Origin: Symbiodinium sp. CCMP2592
Taxonomy: Eukaryota > Sar > Dinophyceae > Suessiales > Symbiodiniaceae
DNA: 64,000 nt
NCBI GenBank assembly: GCA_905221615.1
Contig: CAJNDT010000125.1
Coordinates: 571,501-635,500, forward strand
Direction of reading: 5' to 3'
Part shown: one piece after another, positions 20,870 to 31,371 of the stretch
How the letters are laid out: the number at the start of each line of letters is the position of its first letter
How positions within the stretch are numbered: the first letter of the stretch is position 1
Program-made: the position numbers and the translations under genes
Notes under the pieces: model-generated
What the model was told of the DNA's origin: nothing
The model's input: only the letters and a program-made list of their open reading frames with translations
Databases searched by the model: none

Positions 20870-21389
20870 GGATCTCCTAAGAAACCCTGAGCTTGCGGCT
20901 TCCCAGTCTGCGGCGTAGGGTTCAGAGGTTCAGGCTCTGGGACTTTAGGGTTTTGGGTTTTAAGAAGTTTAAAGCATTACCCTTAGGCTCTAAGGACTCA
21001 TACTTTAAGGCTTTTGGGCCCAAAGACCATGCCATATAAGGCTTTTGGGCTATTTTGAGCCTTAGGGTTAGTTAGGTTGTAGGGGGCTTCAGCATTAGGG
21101 TGCAGGGGCCGGGAACCTTGGCAGCAATTGTATGCCCCACAGAGAGACGCATCCAAAATGCTTCCGATCAAGCGTTGCCCAGAATACTCGCAAGACCACA
21201 TGATCCGCGCAGGCGTACCTTCTATTTTCGCGTGTATTGCGTTTCCCGCTCGGGCGTGAGTTAGAGGCAAGAAAATCTCATGATGCACCTCCGAGTTGCA
21301 GGACAGAGCTCTGACAACTGCATCGTGCCTCGCGAATTCTGCGCAGGAGCGTTTGCATGCAGCCCCGTGGCGTGTGTTGATGTAAATGT
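20870..21389. other. Intron-like stretch with an unresolved frame
   Basis: G-rich telomere-like tracts at 20915-20960 and 21050-21110, then GC-richer unique DNA 21110-21370. A minus-strand frame (20998-21417) with a protein-like middle, GNAIHAKIEGTPARIMWSCE, is open there but runs into palB, so it is not called as a gene. Confidence 0.3.
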
Positions 21390-21495
21390 GGGAGTTTCCG
21401 AAAATAGGGGACCCCAATATGATACACTATATGGTAGGGTCCTTACGAAGTATAAGACTCCAAAAGAAGGCACCCCTAATTGTTCGGAAGCTCCC
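21390..21495. mobile_element. palB element with 4-bp target duplication
   Basis: Ends GGGAGTTTCCGAAAATAGGG and TTCGGAAGCTCCC. ATGT is found at 21386-21389 and 21496-21499. Confidence 0.8.
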
Positions 21496-21520
21496 ATGTA
21501 GTTCTAAGTTCACCACCTTG

Positions 21521-21620
21521 TCCTATGTAGTATATACTTCGGCCTTACAGCTTTAAAGTACCTATCTGGGGATCCCTTTAAGGCTTAAGTATCTCCTATA
21601 TGGGCACATGGAGTCTTGGG
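21521..21620. mobile_element. palA element, left end lost
   Basis: TATGTAGTATATACTTCGGCC at the left (inner arm only) and a good right terminus with CACATGGAGTCTTGGGG. Confidence 0.55.
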
Positions 21621-21691
21621 GTAAATGTAATTCTAGTTTCACAACCTTGTCTGTAGCATGTTGAACCAAGGCTGAGACGGTGAGACATGTT

Positions 21692-21857
21692 CTTGGCGTT
21701 CTTCTGGTTGGCTCTTAGGACCTTTAAGGGGGTTCCTTTCAGGGATCTATAGGGGTTATATGGGGATTTAGGACTTTAACTTTTTAGGCTTCCATATGAA
21801 TTATAACAATTGAGGCTAAAAGTTTAACTTTTTTGCGAGGGGTTCAGAAATTAGCCA
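21692..21857. mobile_element. palJ element
   Basis: Left end CTTGGCGTTCTTCTGGTTGG, right end GGGGTTCAGAAATTAGCCAT, which are imperfect inverted repeats. Internal AAAGTTTAACTTTTT. Relatives at 42243-42462 and 53511-53622. Confidence 0.65.
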
Positions 21858-21881
21858 TATATATATATGTATATATATGTA

Positions 21882-21918
<37 letters not shown>
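21858..21918. repeat. TA microsatellite
   Basis: TATATATGTATATATATGTA grading to pure (TA)n. Confidence 0.85.
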
Positions 21919-21920
<2 letters not shown>

Positions 21921-22299
21921 TCACGCCCCCCCCCCCATGATCCATACCATGGTTTTTTCTACCTCCTGCTGCTCATGCTTCGATTTCTACATGACTTCAC
22001 CTACATACAAAATCATCGGTATTTGCGGTATTTTCTGCACCTAGCATCTACTTAGCTCTACATGTTGTAATTTGTTCTCACATGTTATATCCCCACGAAA
22101 CCCGAAACGGATTCTGATTTCACTTTCGGGCTCCGCTCTTCCATCCAAAACCTGGCACTCCATGTTTCAGGAGGCATCACCGGTGGTTGTGCAAAAACTT
22201 CAACATGTTGCCTGTCACCGTCGCCATGTTTTGGTGCCGATGCCAATACTCAAACTGGCAGCTTCGAATCTTCCTGGTCATTGCCTGATTGCCTGGAAA

Positions 22300-23140
22300 G
22301 CGTGACACATACTTCAAGTGTGTTCATAATATTATAGTACTAACGCTAATACTACTACTAATACTTATCACAATATTTATACTAACATCAATATTTGCAA
22401 TAGTATTGGTGCTCCTACGAGTACGAATACATAAACTCTTGTGGTGTTAACAATAATGCTATCACCAACACTGATACGGATATTGATAATCTGTTGAATA
22501 TTCATGAATGCCAGTACTGTTACCAGCATGAACACTTATATTATGGCTAATACGACTATGAATAGTCTTAATTCTAATATCAACATCAATACTCCTGCGA
22601 ATACCAATAGTATATTCGTATTGATATGAATACTAATCTCTTTACTAATAGACACCTGCATATACTAATGTACATAAAAATACACACCACTATCTTAAGA
22701 TACAGATATATACATTAGTGCATTCATGTACTAATGTTTTGGCATAAACATATACCCATATACCAATGTAATAATATACTTCCCGTTAATGTATGAATAT
22801 ACTATACTAATATGCGAGTATACTAATATACGACTACTGCAACATGCAAGTATACCGACCTGACAAATTAGTAGACTAATATGCCAACATACTGATATAC
22901 TTGTGAATATGACTAGACAATACATGAATATAGCACACATACTAGTAAACTAATACACCAATATACTAGTGTACTCGTGCACCAATTGTACTAACATATC
23001 AAATATACAAGTATACAAGTATACAAATATGTTACTGTTCGAATGCATTAATAATATATTGATGTACTAGTCTGCTACTATACGAAACTATCAATATACT
23101 AACATATCAAAACTAGTTCTAGTATTGATACTAATACTAG
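22300..23140. repeat. AT-rich degenerate trinucleotide-type region, no gene
   Basis: Many ACTAATACTAATACTACTAC-like and TATACTAATATAC-like variants. Low complexity; only short frames. The stretch 21919-22300 before it is unique with no gene recognised. Confidence 0.6.
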
Positions 23141-23731
23141 CACTTCTGCGAATATAAGCTGCGATTAAACCCAACATTAAGACAGTGGTGCTGTATTACT
23201 GACATTGACACTGGCACTAGCGCTAACTCTAACACGAGCATGAGCACTGACACTTCTATATATTTGCTAATACTGACATTTATACTATTACAGCAAACAC
23301 TAGTACCAATATTATTAAGAACAGTACTCATCCTGATATCGATACTTCCACAAAACTATCACGTAACTCATGTGCCGCGCGTCTGGTGCATGCGTCCTCA
23401 GTACATGGCATGTCAAAGTATATGTTGTATGTCTACTGCAGATGTTTTACTTTACAGATTGTCGTCGGGTGTGGTGTGCTTTGATACAATATCTCAAGGA
23501 ATTGGTGGCATCGAGAGCATCTTGCAAGGATATGTCACCCCCGTCGCGGATCATGCTGGAAAAAGGAAAAGAGGGACACAAACGATGACTTTCACTCGGG
23601 AGAGAACTGCAACGGATATGTCGTGGAACATACCGCACCTTGACATGGCATTAAAACAAAGCATATGCCATGTGTATACACGTGACAAACAAAGACATAA
23701 TAGGAACACAGCATCCAAGGTTAGCAAATGC
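23141..23731. other. Unique stretch, no gene recognised
   Basis: A + frame of 173 codons (23240-23761) begins in the AT-rich repeat and ends in the palindromic repeat. Its composition gives no support, so it is not called. Confidence 0.35.
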
Positions 23732-24361
23732 CGCCTGGCTCGAAAATCCCAAAATTTGTAAAGCCTGAAATGCGAAAACATCGGCAGGGATCAAAAATCC
23801 CCAAAATTCCCAAAATCGTGGCATCTATGGGGCCATGGGTGTTTAGTTTTGCAAAACTTTGGGGATTTTCGAGCCTGGCAATGTTTTAGCATCCGACGTT
23901 GACGAAATGCCGCCAGGCTCGAAAATCCCCAAAATTTGTAAAGCCTGAAATGCGAAAACACTGGCAGGGATCAAAAATCCCCAAAATTCCCAAAATCCTG
24001 GCAACTATGCGGAGTGCGGGGCCATAGTCTCTCACATTTTGGGGATTTTGGGGATTTTTGATCCCTGCCAGTGTTTTCGCACTTCAGGCTTCAGGAATTT
24101 TGGGGATTTTCGAGCCTGGCAGTGTTTTAGCATCCGACGTTGACGAAATGCCGCCAGGCTCGAAAATCCCCAAAATTTGTAAAGCCTGAAATGCGAAAAC
24201 ACTGGCAGGGATCAAAAATCCCCAAAATTCCCAAAATCCTGGCAACTATGCGGAGTACGGGGCCATAGTCTCTCACATTTTGGGGGTTTTGGGGATTTTT
24301 GATCCCTGCCAGTGTTTTCGCACTTCAGGCTTCAGGAATTTTGGGGATTTTCGAGCCTGGC
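23732..24361. repeat. Tandem array of ~209-bp palindromes, 241-bp period
   Basis: Two near-identical units (palindromes 23912-24120 and 24153-24361, start-to-start 241 bp) and a shorter first unit from 23732. Each palindrome has about 85-bp arms beginning GCCAGGCTCGAAAATCCCC, with inner GGCAGGGATCAAAAATCCCC, folding on a short GCGGGGCCATAG loop. The two full units differ at only a few bases. Confidence 0.85.
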
Positions 24362-24453
24362 AGTGTTTCAGCATACGAAGCTGCCCACCTCCCATGATCC
24401 ACTGCTTATTGCCAAAGGAAGCATAGTATGGATCATGGGGGGGGCGTAAGCAT

Positions 24454-24484
<31 letters not shown>

Positions 24485-25134
24485 CATTTCATTCTGATTT
24501 ATGCATTTATATAAGGGGTTCCTTTAAAGCGTCCTATAAGGGTATGTAGGGCATTTTGATGAGCTTCGGATGGTTGCAACATACCTTTCCGAGCTTTCGA
24601 CTCGAAGCGCCGTTATAGAATAATATCGGGGCCCTTAATAATTACCAATACATGTTTGTTCTTTCGGAGGGGGGGGTCCTGGTGATAGTTGTTTTTTGTG
24701 TGTTTTTTTTGATGGGGGGGGGTCCTGATTTATGAATATCGTAGAATGGGCACGAAAACCCTGTTCTTATCATTATATTTGGCCCCTATAGTAGATGTTT
24801 GGTTGCAGGAGTCCCTGTCAGACCTACGATTTTATTGAGGACAGGTCTATGGATGGACGGTAGGTTGTGGTTTTAGGGTCCTCAAACCCCCAAGTCTGAA
24901 ACTCTGCCCTACCCCTAGATCTTTACTCCCAGCTACAGAACCCTGCGAGGTGAGAAACCCTGAAATCTGAGTCTGTGAAGCTTTACCGTAGAACTCGGTT
25001 TAGTGCTTGTAGGGTTTAGGGGTTCGGGGTTTGTAGGGTTTTAAAATAACTGCTGAGCTTGGAGCCTGGTTTTAAACTCGAAGCGGCTTGCAGCATGAGC
25101 ATTCAAAGCGTTGTCGCTGTTGTAACCGCAGTTA
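24362..25134. other. Intron-like stretch, no gene called
   Basis: A TA run (24453-24474), palindrome remains with poly-G, a C-rich tract (24880-24960) and a G-rich tract (25010-25045). Confidence 0.4.
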
Positions 25135-26335
25135 AACTGCTCTGTTTAGCTGTCTGTCGGTTTATGTCGTTCCCGGTGCGTGTTTGGGATGTTGTGTGTG
25201 TGTGTGTGTGTTTGTTAGGACTGTTTGCCTGTGGTATCTTTTGTTTTTTTGCGTGTGTGTGTGTGTTGTGTTTTTGTTGACTCAGTCGTGTGGTTGTCTT
25301 GTTAGTTTTTTTGTCCTTACGGGTCCACGTGCGCACACATAGCATATACTTCTTCCTTCGAAGTACTCCCTGTTTACGTGAAATCTTAGTTTGTTTTGTT
25401 GTTTGTGTGTGTGGTTGTCTGTTTTATGCGTGTGTGTGTGTGTGTGTGTGTGTGTTTTTGTGTGTGTGTGTGTTACTGTGTTTGTTTGTTTTATTGCTGT
25501 TGTGCTTGTTTGGTTGCTTGTTTCTGTCCGTGCATTGGTGTTTGTTTGTGTGGTCGTTTTTGTTGTTTTAATTTGTTTGCTTGTTTGTTGAGGTGTTTGA
25601 TTGTTTGTGTGTTTGTGTGTGTGTGTGTGTGTTCGTTTGTTCGTTAGCTCGGTCGTGCGTGTGTTTGATTGTTTGCTTTGCGGTTTGTGTTTGTTTTACT
25701 ATTTGTTTGTTTGCTTGTATGTATAATTGTTTGTTTATTTGTGCGTTCGTTTGGTCGTTTGCTTGTTTGTTTGTTTGGTTGGTTGGTTGGTTGGTTGCGC
25801 GTTTGTTTGTTTGTTTGTTGGTTTCTTTGTTTGGTCGGTTGATTGTGTGTTTGTTTGTGTGTTTGTGTGTTTCTTTGTTTAGGGTGTTTGTTTGTTTTCG
25901 TTTGTTTGTTTGCTTGTTTGTTTGATGTGTTTGTTAGTGTTGTTTTGTGTTTGTTTGCGTGCGTGTGTGTGTGTGTGTGTTTGTGTTTGTGTTTGTGTGT
26001 GTTGTGTGTGCGTGTTTTTGTGTTTGTTTGTTTGTTTGTGTGTTTGTTTGTTTGTGTGTTTGTTTGTTTGTTTGTTTGTGTGTGTGTGTTAGTGTGTAGT
26101 GTAGTGTGCTTTGTTTGGTTGCTTGATGTTTTTATTTGTTTCTTTGTGTGTTTGCATTTGTGTTTGAGTTTGTGTGTTGTGTGTGTGTGTGGCGTGTGTA
26201 GTGTTTGTTTTAGGTGTTTTTGGTTTGTTTGTTTTTTTGTTTGGTTGGTTGGGTGGGTGGGTGGGTGGGTTGGTTGCTCGTTTGTTTGGCCATGTCGCTC
26301 GTTCGTCTGTGCATATGTCGTTGTGTGTGTGTGTT
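25135..26335. repeat. Giant GT/TTTG low-complexity tract
   Basis: About 1.2 kb of TGTGTG and TGTTTGTTTG units, very poor in A and C on the + strand. It is broken once by a palA fragment at about 25310-25385. Long Cys/Val/Phe-rich + frames and Thr/Asn/Lys-rich minus frames here are repeat artefacts. Confidence 0.9.
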
Positions 26336-26419
26336 GTTTTTGGCTTGGATGTTTGGTTGTATGGTTGTTTTCTTGACGGATTGAATGTTTCATGGATTGG
26401 TTCTGAATGTCTGTTCAAT

Positions 26420-26515
26420 TATTGTTTTTACTTATTGTTGCTGTTGTTGTTGCTGTTGCTGCTGCTGTTGCTGCTGCGGCTGCTGCTTCTGCTGCTGCTC
26501 CTGTTGTTGTTGGTG

Positions 26516-26550
<35 letters not shown>

Positions 26551-26615
26551 GCTGGTGCTGGTGCTGGTGCTGGTGCTGGTGCTGGTGCTGGTGCTGGTGC
26601 TGGTGCTGGTGCTGG

Positions 26616-26659
<44 letters not shown>

Positions 26660-26800
26660 CTGGTGCTGGTGCTGCTGGTGCTGGTGCTGCTGGTGTTGGT
26701 GCTGGTGCTGGTGCTGGTGCTGGTGCTGGTGCTGGTGCTGGTGCTGGTGCTGGTGCTGGTGCTGGTGCTGGTTGGGGTCGTGGTGGTGGTTGTGGTGGCG
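26420..26800. repeat. CTG and GGTGCT repeat array
   Basis: GTTGCTGCTG units, (GTCGTG)n, long (GGTGCT)n, a pure (CTG)n stretch about 26616-26652, then (GGTGCT)n again. It reads as poly-Ala-Gly, poly-Leu-Val or poly-Cys-Trp in the three + frames. Confidence 0.9.
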
Positions 26801-26859
26801 GTGGTGTGTTTGTTCGTTTGATTGTTTGCGCGTTTGTTTGTTCGTTCGTCTAGATACTA

Positions 26860-27289
26860 GCTACCAAGTCCTATGATCCCAAAAGTACGCTCATCTCAGA
26901 CTTGCGGACGTCTGCGCGCCGTAGCACGGGCCGCGCCCGCCGCGGCCGTGAGCAGAGCGGCTGGACTCCGCAGCCTGTCGGGACTCGGAACCTCCAGAAA
27001 CCCGATTAAGACGTCATAAGAGTGTTGAGATGTGTTGAGAGTAGTTAACCCTAGGTTCTAGATTGTGCAGAGCCATAATAAGGGCTTTCGAGCTTCCAGA
27101 TGGAAAGTGCAGAGCATCTGCAACGCAGGGGCTTTCTTGATGGCTGGGCCGGGGTGCCTCAACTCCATAGCTCTGAAGTCCGGACCTCTTGAAAACACAT
27201 ACCAACCCTACTACAGCAGACCCGAAACCCCACAAAAACGAACAAAAACCCTAAAAGAGGAAAGCCGGAAGCCTGCAAACTGAGGGCAG
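26860..27289. other. Very GC-rich island, then C-rich tract
   Basis: 26890-26997 is far GC-richer than the flanks and stays open in a + frame (TSARRSTGRARRGREQSGW), perhaps an exon. A palD fragment lies at about 26858. A C-rich tract at 27195-27255 leads to the exon-like island at 27290. Confidence 0.35.
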
Positions 27290-27359
27290 ATGTTAGCTGA
27301 CTCCACAGCTCGCGCCATCGAGATCGGAAAGGGAAATGCAGCCAAGCTGCGAGAGCAAG
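27290..27359 (+). CDS. Putative exon, SNARE-like heptads
   Basis: CAG before and GT (GTGGGC) after bracket 70 bp. The frame reads ML-AD then STARAIEIGKGNAAKLREQ and leaves one base (G) for the next exon. The spacing of Ile-Gly, Leu and Arg-Glu-Gln is reminiscent of the start of a Qb-SNARE helix, where GEQL commonly follows. That resemblance is an inference from 23 residues. Confidence 0.5.
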
Positions 27360-28189
27360 GTGGGCTCCTGAACGGCTCGGTGACTCTAAACCCCAGACTC
27401 GGTTGGTTGAGGGTTGGGCCTTGCCTTTTGTTTCAGGTGTCAGGGCATGGGGATCTAAGGCTGTTAGTATTGGTCTTTAGTCTTTAGTCCTACGTGAGTT
27501 AGTCGTTTAGGTCCCAGGTACACTTTGTGTGAATCATATGGTGCCGATAAGGTATTATTTTGCCTTTGGGGCCACGAGGGTTTTGTATCCTGCTACAACA
27601 ACTATTAATGTGGGACTTTAAGGGGATAATCATGATCTTCTGGAATCATATTAGATGGCTGTTTCCCTGAGTATTCGAGTTGTTTCAGGTCCAAAGCAGT
27701 CAGGTTGTGAGTCATGAGCCGATAGGCCTGAGCCCCCAACCTCGTAGCCAGTCGAGAGACTTCTATAGGGGCCTTCATAGTTAGAATAGGGTTTGGGGGC
27801 ATGTTATACTTTAATTTTAGCAAGGAGTCGCAAGTCCCTCAACCCTCTTCTAAATATTAAGGCTCTGATATTATCGTTTTGGAGTGCCCTACAGCCCAAA
27901 TCAACCAAACAGAGCCTGAAAACTCTGTCTGTCCAAACCAACCTCCAGCGCTTACAGCCTTGCATTGTTCGCCAAAAGGTGTAGTGCGGTTGTATGGGTT
28001 GTCATGTCCTGATGTCGCAAGTAATAGTGAGTGGAGCAGTGCGCAGAAGGGTGCATGAGAGGCGGCTCCTGTTCTGTGGCGCGGTGTAGATTTTGCGGCT
28101 GCGGCCTCGTAGTTACACAGGATCCGTGCGGCTGCGTGCGCCGGAGAGCCAATAATTTTAGTACTTGAGCCGCTGTTTGGTGTCGATAA
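27360..28189. other. Intron-like stretch, no gene called
   Basis: Weak G-rich tract near 27400, AT-rich palindrome remains (27785-27880) and unique DNA 27890-28190 with overlapping frames on both strands and no motifs. Confidence 0.35.
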
Positions 28190-28365
28190 CTTTGAATCCC
28201 GCCAGTACTTGGGGTTAAACAATTTGCCTGTATTCTTGAATCGCGCCAGTATATGGGGAGAAGTGTTTGGCATCATCCTAAGTCCCGCCAATAGTTGGGG
28301 GAAGGCATTTTGACGGTGGTCCTGAATCGCCAGTACTTGGAGGAAGCAGCTTGGCCGTGGTCCTT
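28190..28365. repeat. Degenerate minisatellite, about 42-47 bp unit
   Basis: Four diverged copies built around TTGAATCCCGCCAGTACTTG (about 28191, 28233, 28277 and 28322). Confidence 0.6.
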
Positions 28366-28385
28366 CATCCTGTGGGTACATACCG

Positions 28386-28493
28386 CCTAAGGCTCCATGT
28401 ACCATATAGTAGATACTTTGGCCTTAAAGGGGTCCCTGTATAGGTACTTTTAAGGCCTAAGTATATACTATATGGGTACATGGAGCCTTAGGG
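28386..28493. mobile_element. palA element
   Basis: Complete arms CCTAAGGCTCCATGTACC and GGGTACATGGAGCCTTAGGG, with the inner TATAGTAGATACTTTGGCC. Confidence 0.8.
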
Positions 28494-28578
28494 TACCTGG
28501 AGAAAGCATTGCGGCCGTCATGTGCTTGAAACAATTGCCGGTGGTCTCCTGGGGTCTGCTGGCGGTCTCCTTGCAAAG

Positions 28579-28662
28579 CCTAAGGGTCCATGTACCCAAT
28601 GTACCCGAATATAGTATAATTAATAAATTTATATATAGATATAGATATAGGGACTACTTAAG
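28579..28662. mobile_element. palA element, right half lost
   Basis: Left terminus CCTAAGGGTCCATGTACCC, then an AT-rich centre (TATAGATATAGATATAGGG) without the matching right arm. Confidence 0.55.
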
Positions 28663-28779
28663 GGCAAACCCTGTGCGAAACGAATTCATAAAGGATCCCT
28701 TGAAGGAAGCTCATAATTGCTGCTTCGGTCAGGTCTCAGGGCTTATGCCGGCCAGACACTGACTGCAGGGCGCAGCTGG

Positions 28780-29488
28780 GCGATATGAGCTTAAGGGTTC
28801 CTGGGGTTTGCAGGTTAGAGTCTAGGGTTGCTTTGGCTTTGAGTTTAGGCTTTTTGGGCGTGCAGGGGCTTGTAGGGCTTCGAGTTTAAGGTTTCGGTCA
28901 AGGGCATGTAGTGGGTTCAGGGGTTCGTAGGGCATTGAGTGAGAATCTTCAGGGGGCATATGGAGCTGTTGAGTTGTTGATTGCTTCTGTGTGCATGATT
29001 GTTTTAGCTGTAAAGTTGCGCTTCTCAGGAAGATAACGATTACAACATGTTGGTTATCCTGCTGTTGCTGATAAACCCGTCGTTTTAATCTGTCAAACCG
29101 CTACTGTAGTCATGTAAGTATGATTTTGGTTACTGTTAGACTAGTGATGCTATGGTTGTGTGATGATGATGGCCACGACTACGTTGATGATGGTAATGAC
29201 GGAGCAATTGGTGGTGGTGCCCCTGATAGTGATGATGACTGTGATGACGATGCTGATGTTAAGCATCATGATTGCGAAGTTAGTTCCTGTGGTTGCAACG
29301 TTGACTAGAGTGACTAGAGCTGCTTGGTTGTCACTTACTGTGACGTTTACATGCCACTTTCGGATTTGAGTCTGACTTCGCCAGCTGACCTTGCAAGCCC
29401 CTTCCGCTTTAAGCCTATGCTCACTATCTAATCCGAAACCACCCAAGAATCCCAAACCCCCAAAAACCCGCCCGGGAGCCCCAGCTCC
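28780..29488. other. G-rich tract, GAT-rich DNA, no gene called
   Basis: Telomere-like G-rich DNA 28790-28930, then GATGATGATGG-type sequence 29150-29270 that produces an Asp-rich + frame, then the beginning of a C-rich tract. Confidence 0.4.
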
Positions 29489-29610
29489 ACAACGTAAACC
29501 CCTAAACCCTAAGCTCCTAAACCCTAAACTCCTGAACCCTAAACCCCTATACCCTAAACCCCTATACCCTAAACCCCTAAACCCCTAAACCCTAAACTCC
29601 TGAACCCCTC
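29489..29610. repeat. Telomere-like tract, C-rich
   Basis: CCCCTAAACCCTAAGCTCC-type units, regularly about 14 bp (two heptamers). Confidence 0.85.
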
Positions 29611-29613
29611 AAG

Positions 29614-29679
29614 CCTCAGCCGCCCGGGAGACTGAAGTGAGGCGAGATCGCTTCGCAGACCCGGCTTCGTCTCTCACAG
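29614..29679 (+). CDS. Putative internal exon
   Basis: Follows the C-rich tract and AAG, ends at ACAG before GC. Frame SAARETEVRRDRFADPASSL; charged and helical in its first half. GC donor assumed. Family unknown. Confidence 0.45.
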
Positions 29680-29709
29680 GCCACTTTTTTCAAGGTTTTA
29701 GAGCTTGCC

Positions 29710-29821
29710 TTAGAAGCTGCCCCCACCCTGTAATAGTGGTATAATAGGAATATAATAGGGCCCTAATATAATCCAAATATAATCCTTATGGTCACTATTA
29801 CAGGGTGGGGGCAGCTTCTAA
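29710..29821. mobile_element. palG hAT-like MITE, copy 3
   Basis: Termini TTAGAAGCTGCCCCCACCC and the inverse. Flanking 8-mers AGCTTGCC (29702-29709) and AGCTTACC (29822-29829) match at 7 of 8 positions. Nearly identical to copy 1 although 28 kb away. Confidence 0.8.
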
Positions 29822-29825
29822 AGCT

Positions 29826-29970
29826 TACCTATAGTCTCCATTGTAGTTCCTTGTTTTGGTTAACCAGTTTTATGGTTAGGATCCTATAATGGAGATTTTG
29901 GTTAACCAAAAAAGGAACTACAATGATTTTGGTTAACCAAAAAAAGGAACTACAACGGAGACTATAGGTA
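29826..29970. mobile_element. palR palindrome with a duplicated right arm
   Basis: Left arm TACCTATAGTCTCCATTGTA and right arm ending GGAGACTATAGGTA. The segment TTTTGGTTAACCAAAAAAGG is present twice on the right side, so one arm was internally duplicated. It abuts the palG copy. Confidence 0.65.
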
Positions 29971-30317
29971 GTGCTTGTCTTGTTTATGAAGGATCTCTCA
30001 GGCCACCATAAAATGGTCAGGGGTCTACATAAGGTATAAGTCGAAATTTTACAAGTTTGGAGTTTCAGTTCTGAGTTAAAACTACTTTGACCACCTTTCT
30101 AGACCATGCAGCGTAGCAGCTGTCTTGGATGAGCAGTTTTATGTTTAGTTTGGGTAGGGTCTGTTAACTGAAAATCGGACAACCAAATGAAAGCCTGACC
30201 CTCGCCCCCAACCCTAAAGCCTAGACCCCTAAACCCTAAATTGCAATCCCTAAACTCCTAAACCCCTTTAGACCCTAAGCCCAACACCTAAGCTCCAAAT
30301 AAACCCAACAGTAGAAG
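29971..30317. other. Intron-like stretch
   Basis: Unique DNA to about 30180, then a C-rich telomere-like tract (30190-30300). No gene seen. Confidence 0.4.
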
Positions 30318-30412
30318 CCAGAAAGTTGGAACATCGTTGTCCTCGTGCCCTTAAAGCAAAGTAGAGGGAATCCTAGCACTAATCGTCCTGAATCCATGTT
30401 CCAACTTTCTGG
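30318..30412. mobile_element. palC element
   Basis: CCAGAAAGTTGGAACATCG paired with ATGTTCCAACTTTCTGG. Followed by a palD right-end fragment (30425-30457). Confidence 0.75.
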
Positions 30413-30554
30413 CGTTCACTTTAGCTACTAAGTCCCATCAACTTCTAAGCAGACCCTAAACCCTAAGCCACCCTAGACCCCTGATAGAACCCTTTAAGGA
30501 ACTCCGTTCACTATAAGCCTTCAAAGACTCCACTATAGGTAATTGGAGCCGCCT

Positions 30555-30670
30555 TAAACCCCAAATCCCTAACTAAACCCTAAACCCTAACCCCCTAAAC
30601 CCCTAAAGCCCTAAAACCCTAAAACCCTAAAACCCTAAAACCCTAACCCCCTAAACCCCTAAACCCCCTA
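30555..30670. repeat. Telomere-like tract, C-rich
   Basis: CCCTAAACCCTAACCCCC and a run of CCCTAAAA octamers. Confidence 0.85.
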
Positions 30671-30696
30671 AGCCTTTTTAAAGACTCCGAAGCCAA

Positions 30697-30802
30697 GATG
30701 CCCAGTAGTACCCTTATTCCCTTTTTGTAGTCCTAGGTTCCTTATAAAGTTACCCAAGACCAAAAAGAGAGGCCTTTTTGTTCTTAGGTTACTGGGTATC
30801 CC
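30697..30802. mobile_element. palI element
   Basis: GATGCCCAGTAGTACCC with TTCCCTTTTTGTAGT inside and TTACTGGGTATCCC at the right. Flanked on both sides by C-rich tract, so it inserted into one. Confidence 0.75.
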
Positions 30803-30953
30803 AACTCCTAAACCCTTAATCTCCTAAACTCCTAAAGCCCTAAGCCTTTAAAGACCCTAACCCCCTAAACCCCTAAAGCCCTAAGCCTTTAAAGACCCTA
30901 ACCCCCCTAAGTCCCTAAACCCCCTAAGCCTTTTTAAAGACTCCGAAGCCCAG

Positions 30954-31009
30954 AGGCCGCCTTGGACACTGCGAGCCTGGCGAAGGCCAAGGCGGACACC
31001 CTTGGCAAG
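30954..31009 (+). CDS. Putative internal exon
   Basis: CAG before; AAG then GC after. Frame AALDTASLAKAKADTLGK, an Ala/Lys helix-like peptide with strongly G/C-ending codons. A C-rich tract precedes it; a G-rich tract follows after a palD end fragment. Confidence 0.45.
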
Positions 31010-31111
31010 GCCTCCTGGGTTCATGGGACTTAGTAAAGAGCTCCTTAAAAGGGTCCTTAAAGGGATCTATAGGGTTCCTTAAAGGGATCTATAGGGTTTA
31101 GGGTTTAGGGT

Positions 31112-31237
31112 CTACTTGGAGGATCATGGGACTTAATAAGTAAGGTTATAAGTACCTTAATTGGGGTTATCAGTAATTATAGGTATGGTTACCCCATTTA
31201 TAACCCTAGTTACTAAGTCCCATGAACCTCTAAGTAG
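31112..31237. mobile_element. palD element
   Basis: CTACTTGGAGGATCATGGG and its inverse CCCATGAACCTCTAAGTAG at the ends. Confidence 0.8.
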
Positions 31238-31371
31238 GGGCTTCTGGGGTCTAAGGGTTTCGGGGTTTAGGGTTTGGGGGTATAAGGGTTTAGGGCTTAG
31301 GGGTTTGAGAGTCGGAGCCTAGGGTTCAGAGTTTAGGGTTTTGAGGGTTTCGGGTCTGGGCTTCCAGGGTT

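Noticed and set aside
20998..21417. Minus-strand 139-codon gene
   Set aside because: Its start lies in palB and its end in a G-rich tract. The middle looks protein-like, but without splice or homology evidence it is left as unresolved.
23732..24361. CRISPR-like array
   Set aside because: Units are long palindromes in tandem with no variable spacers and no cas genes; the context is eukaryotic.
25290..26876. Long + and minus open frames with Cys/Val/Phe- or Thr/Asn/Lys-rich products
   Set aside because: Translation of GT-rich, CTG and GGTGCT microsatellites; open in several frames at once.
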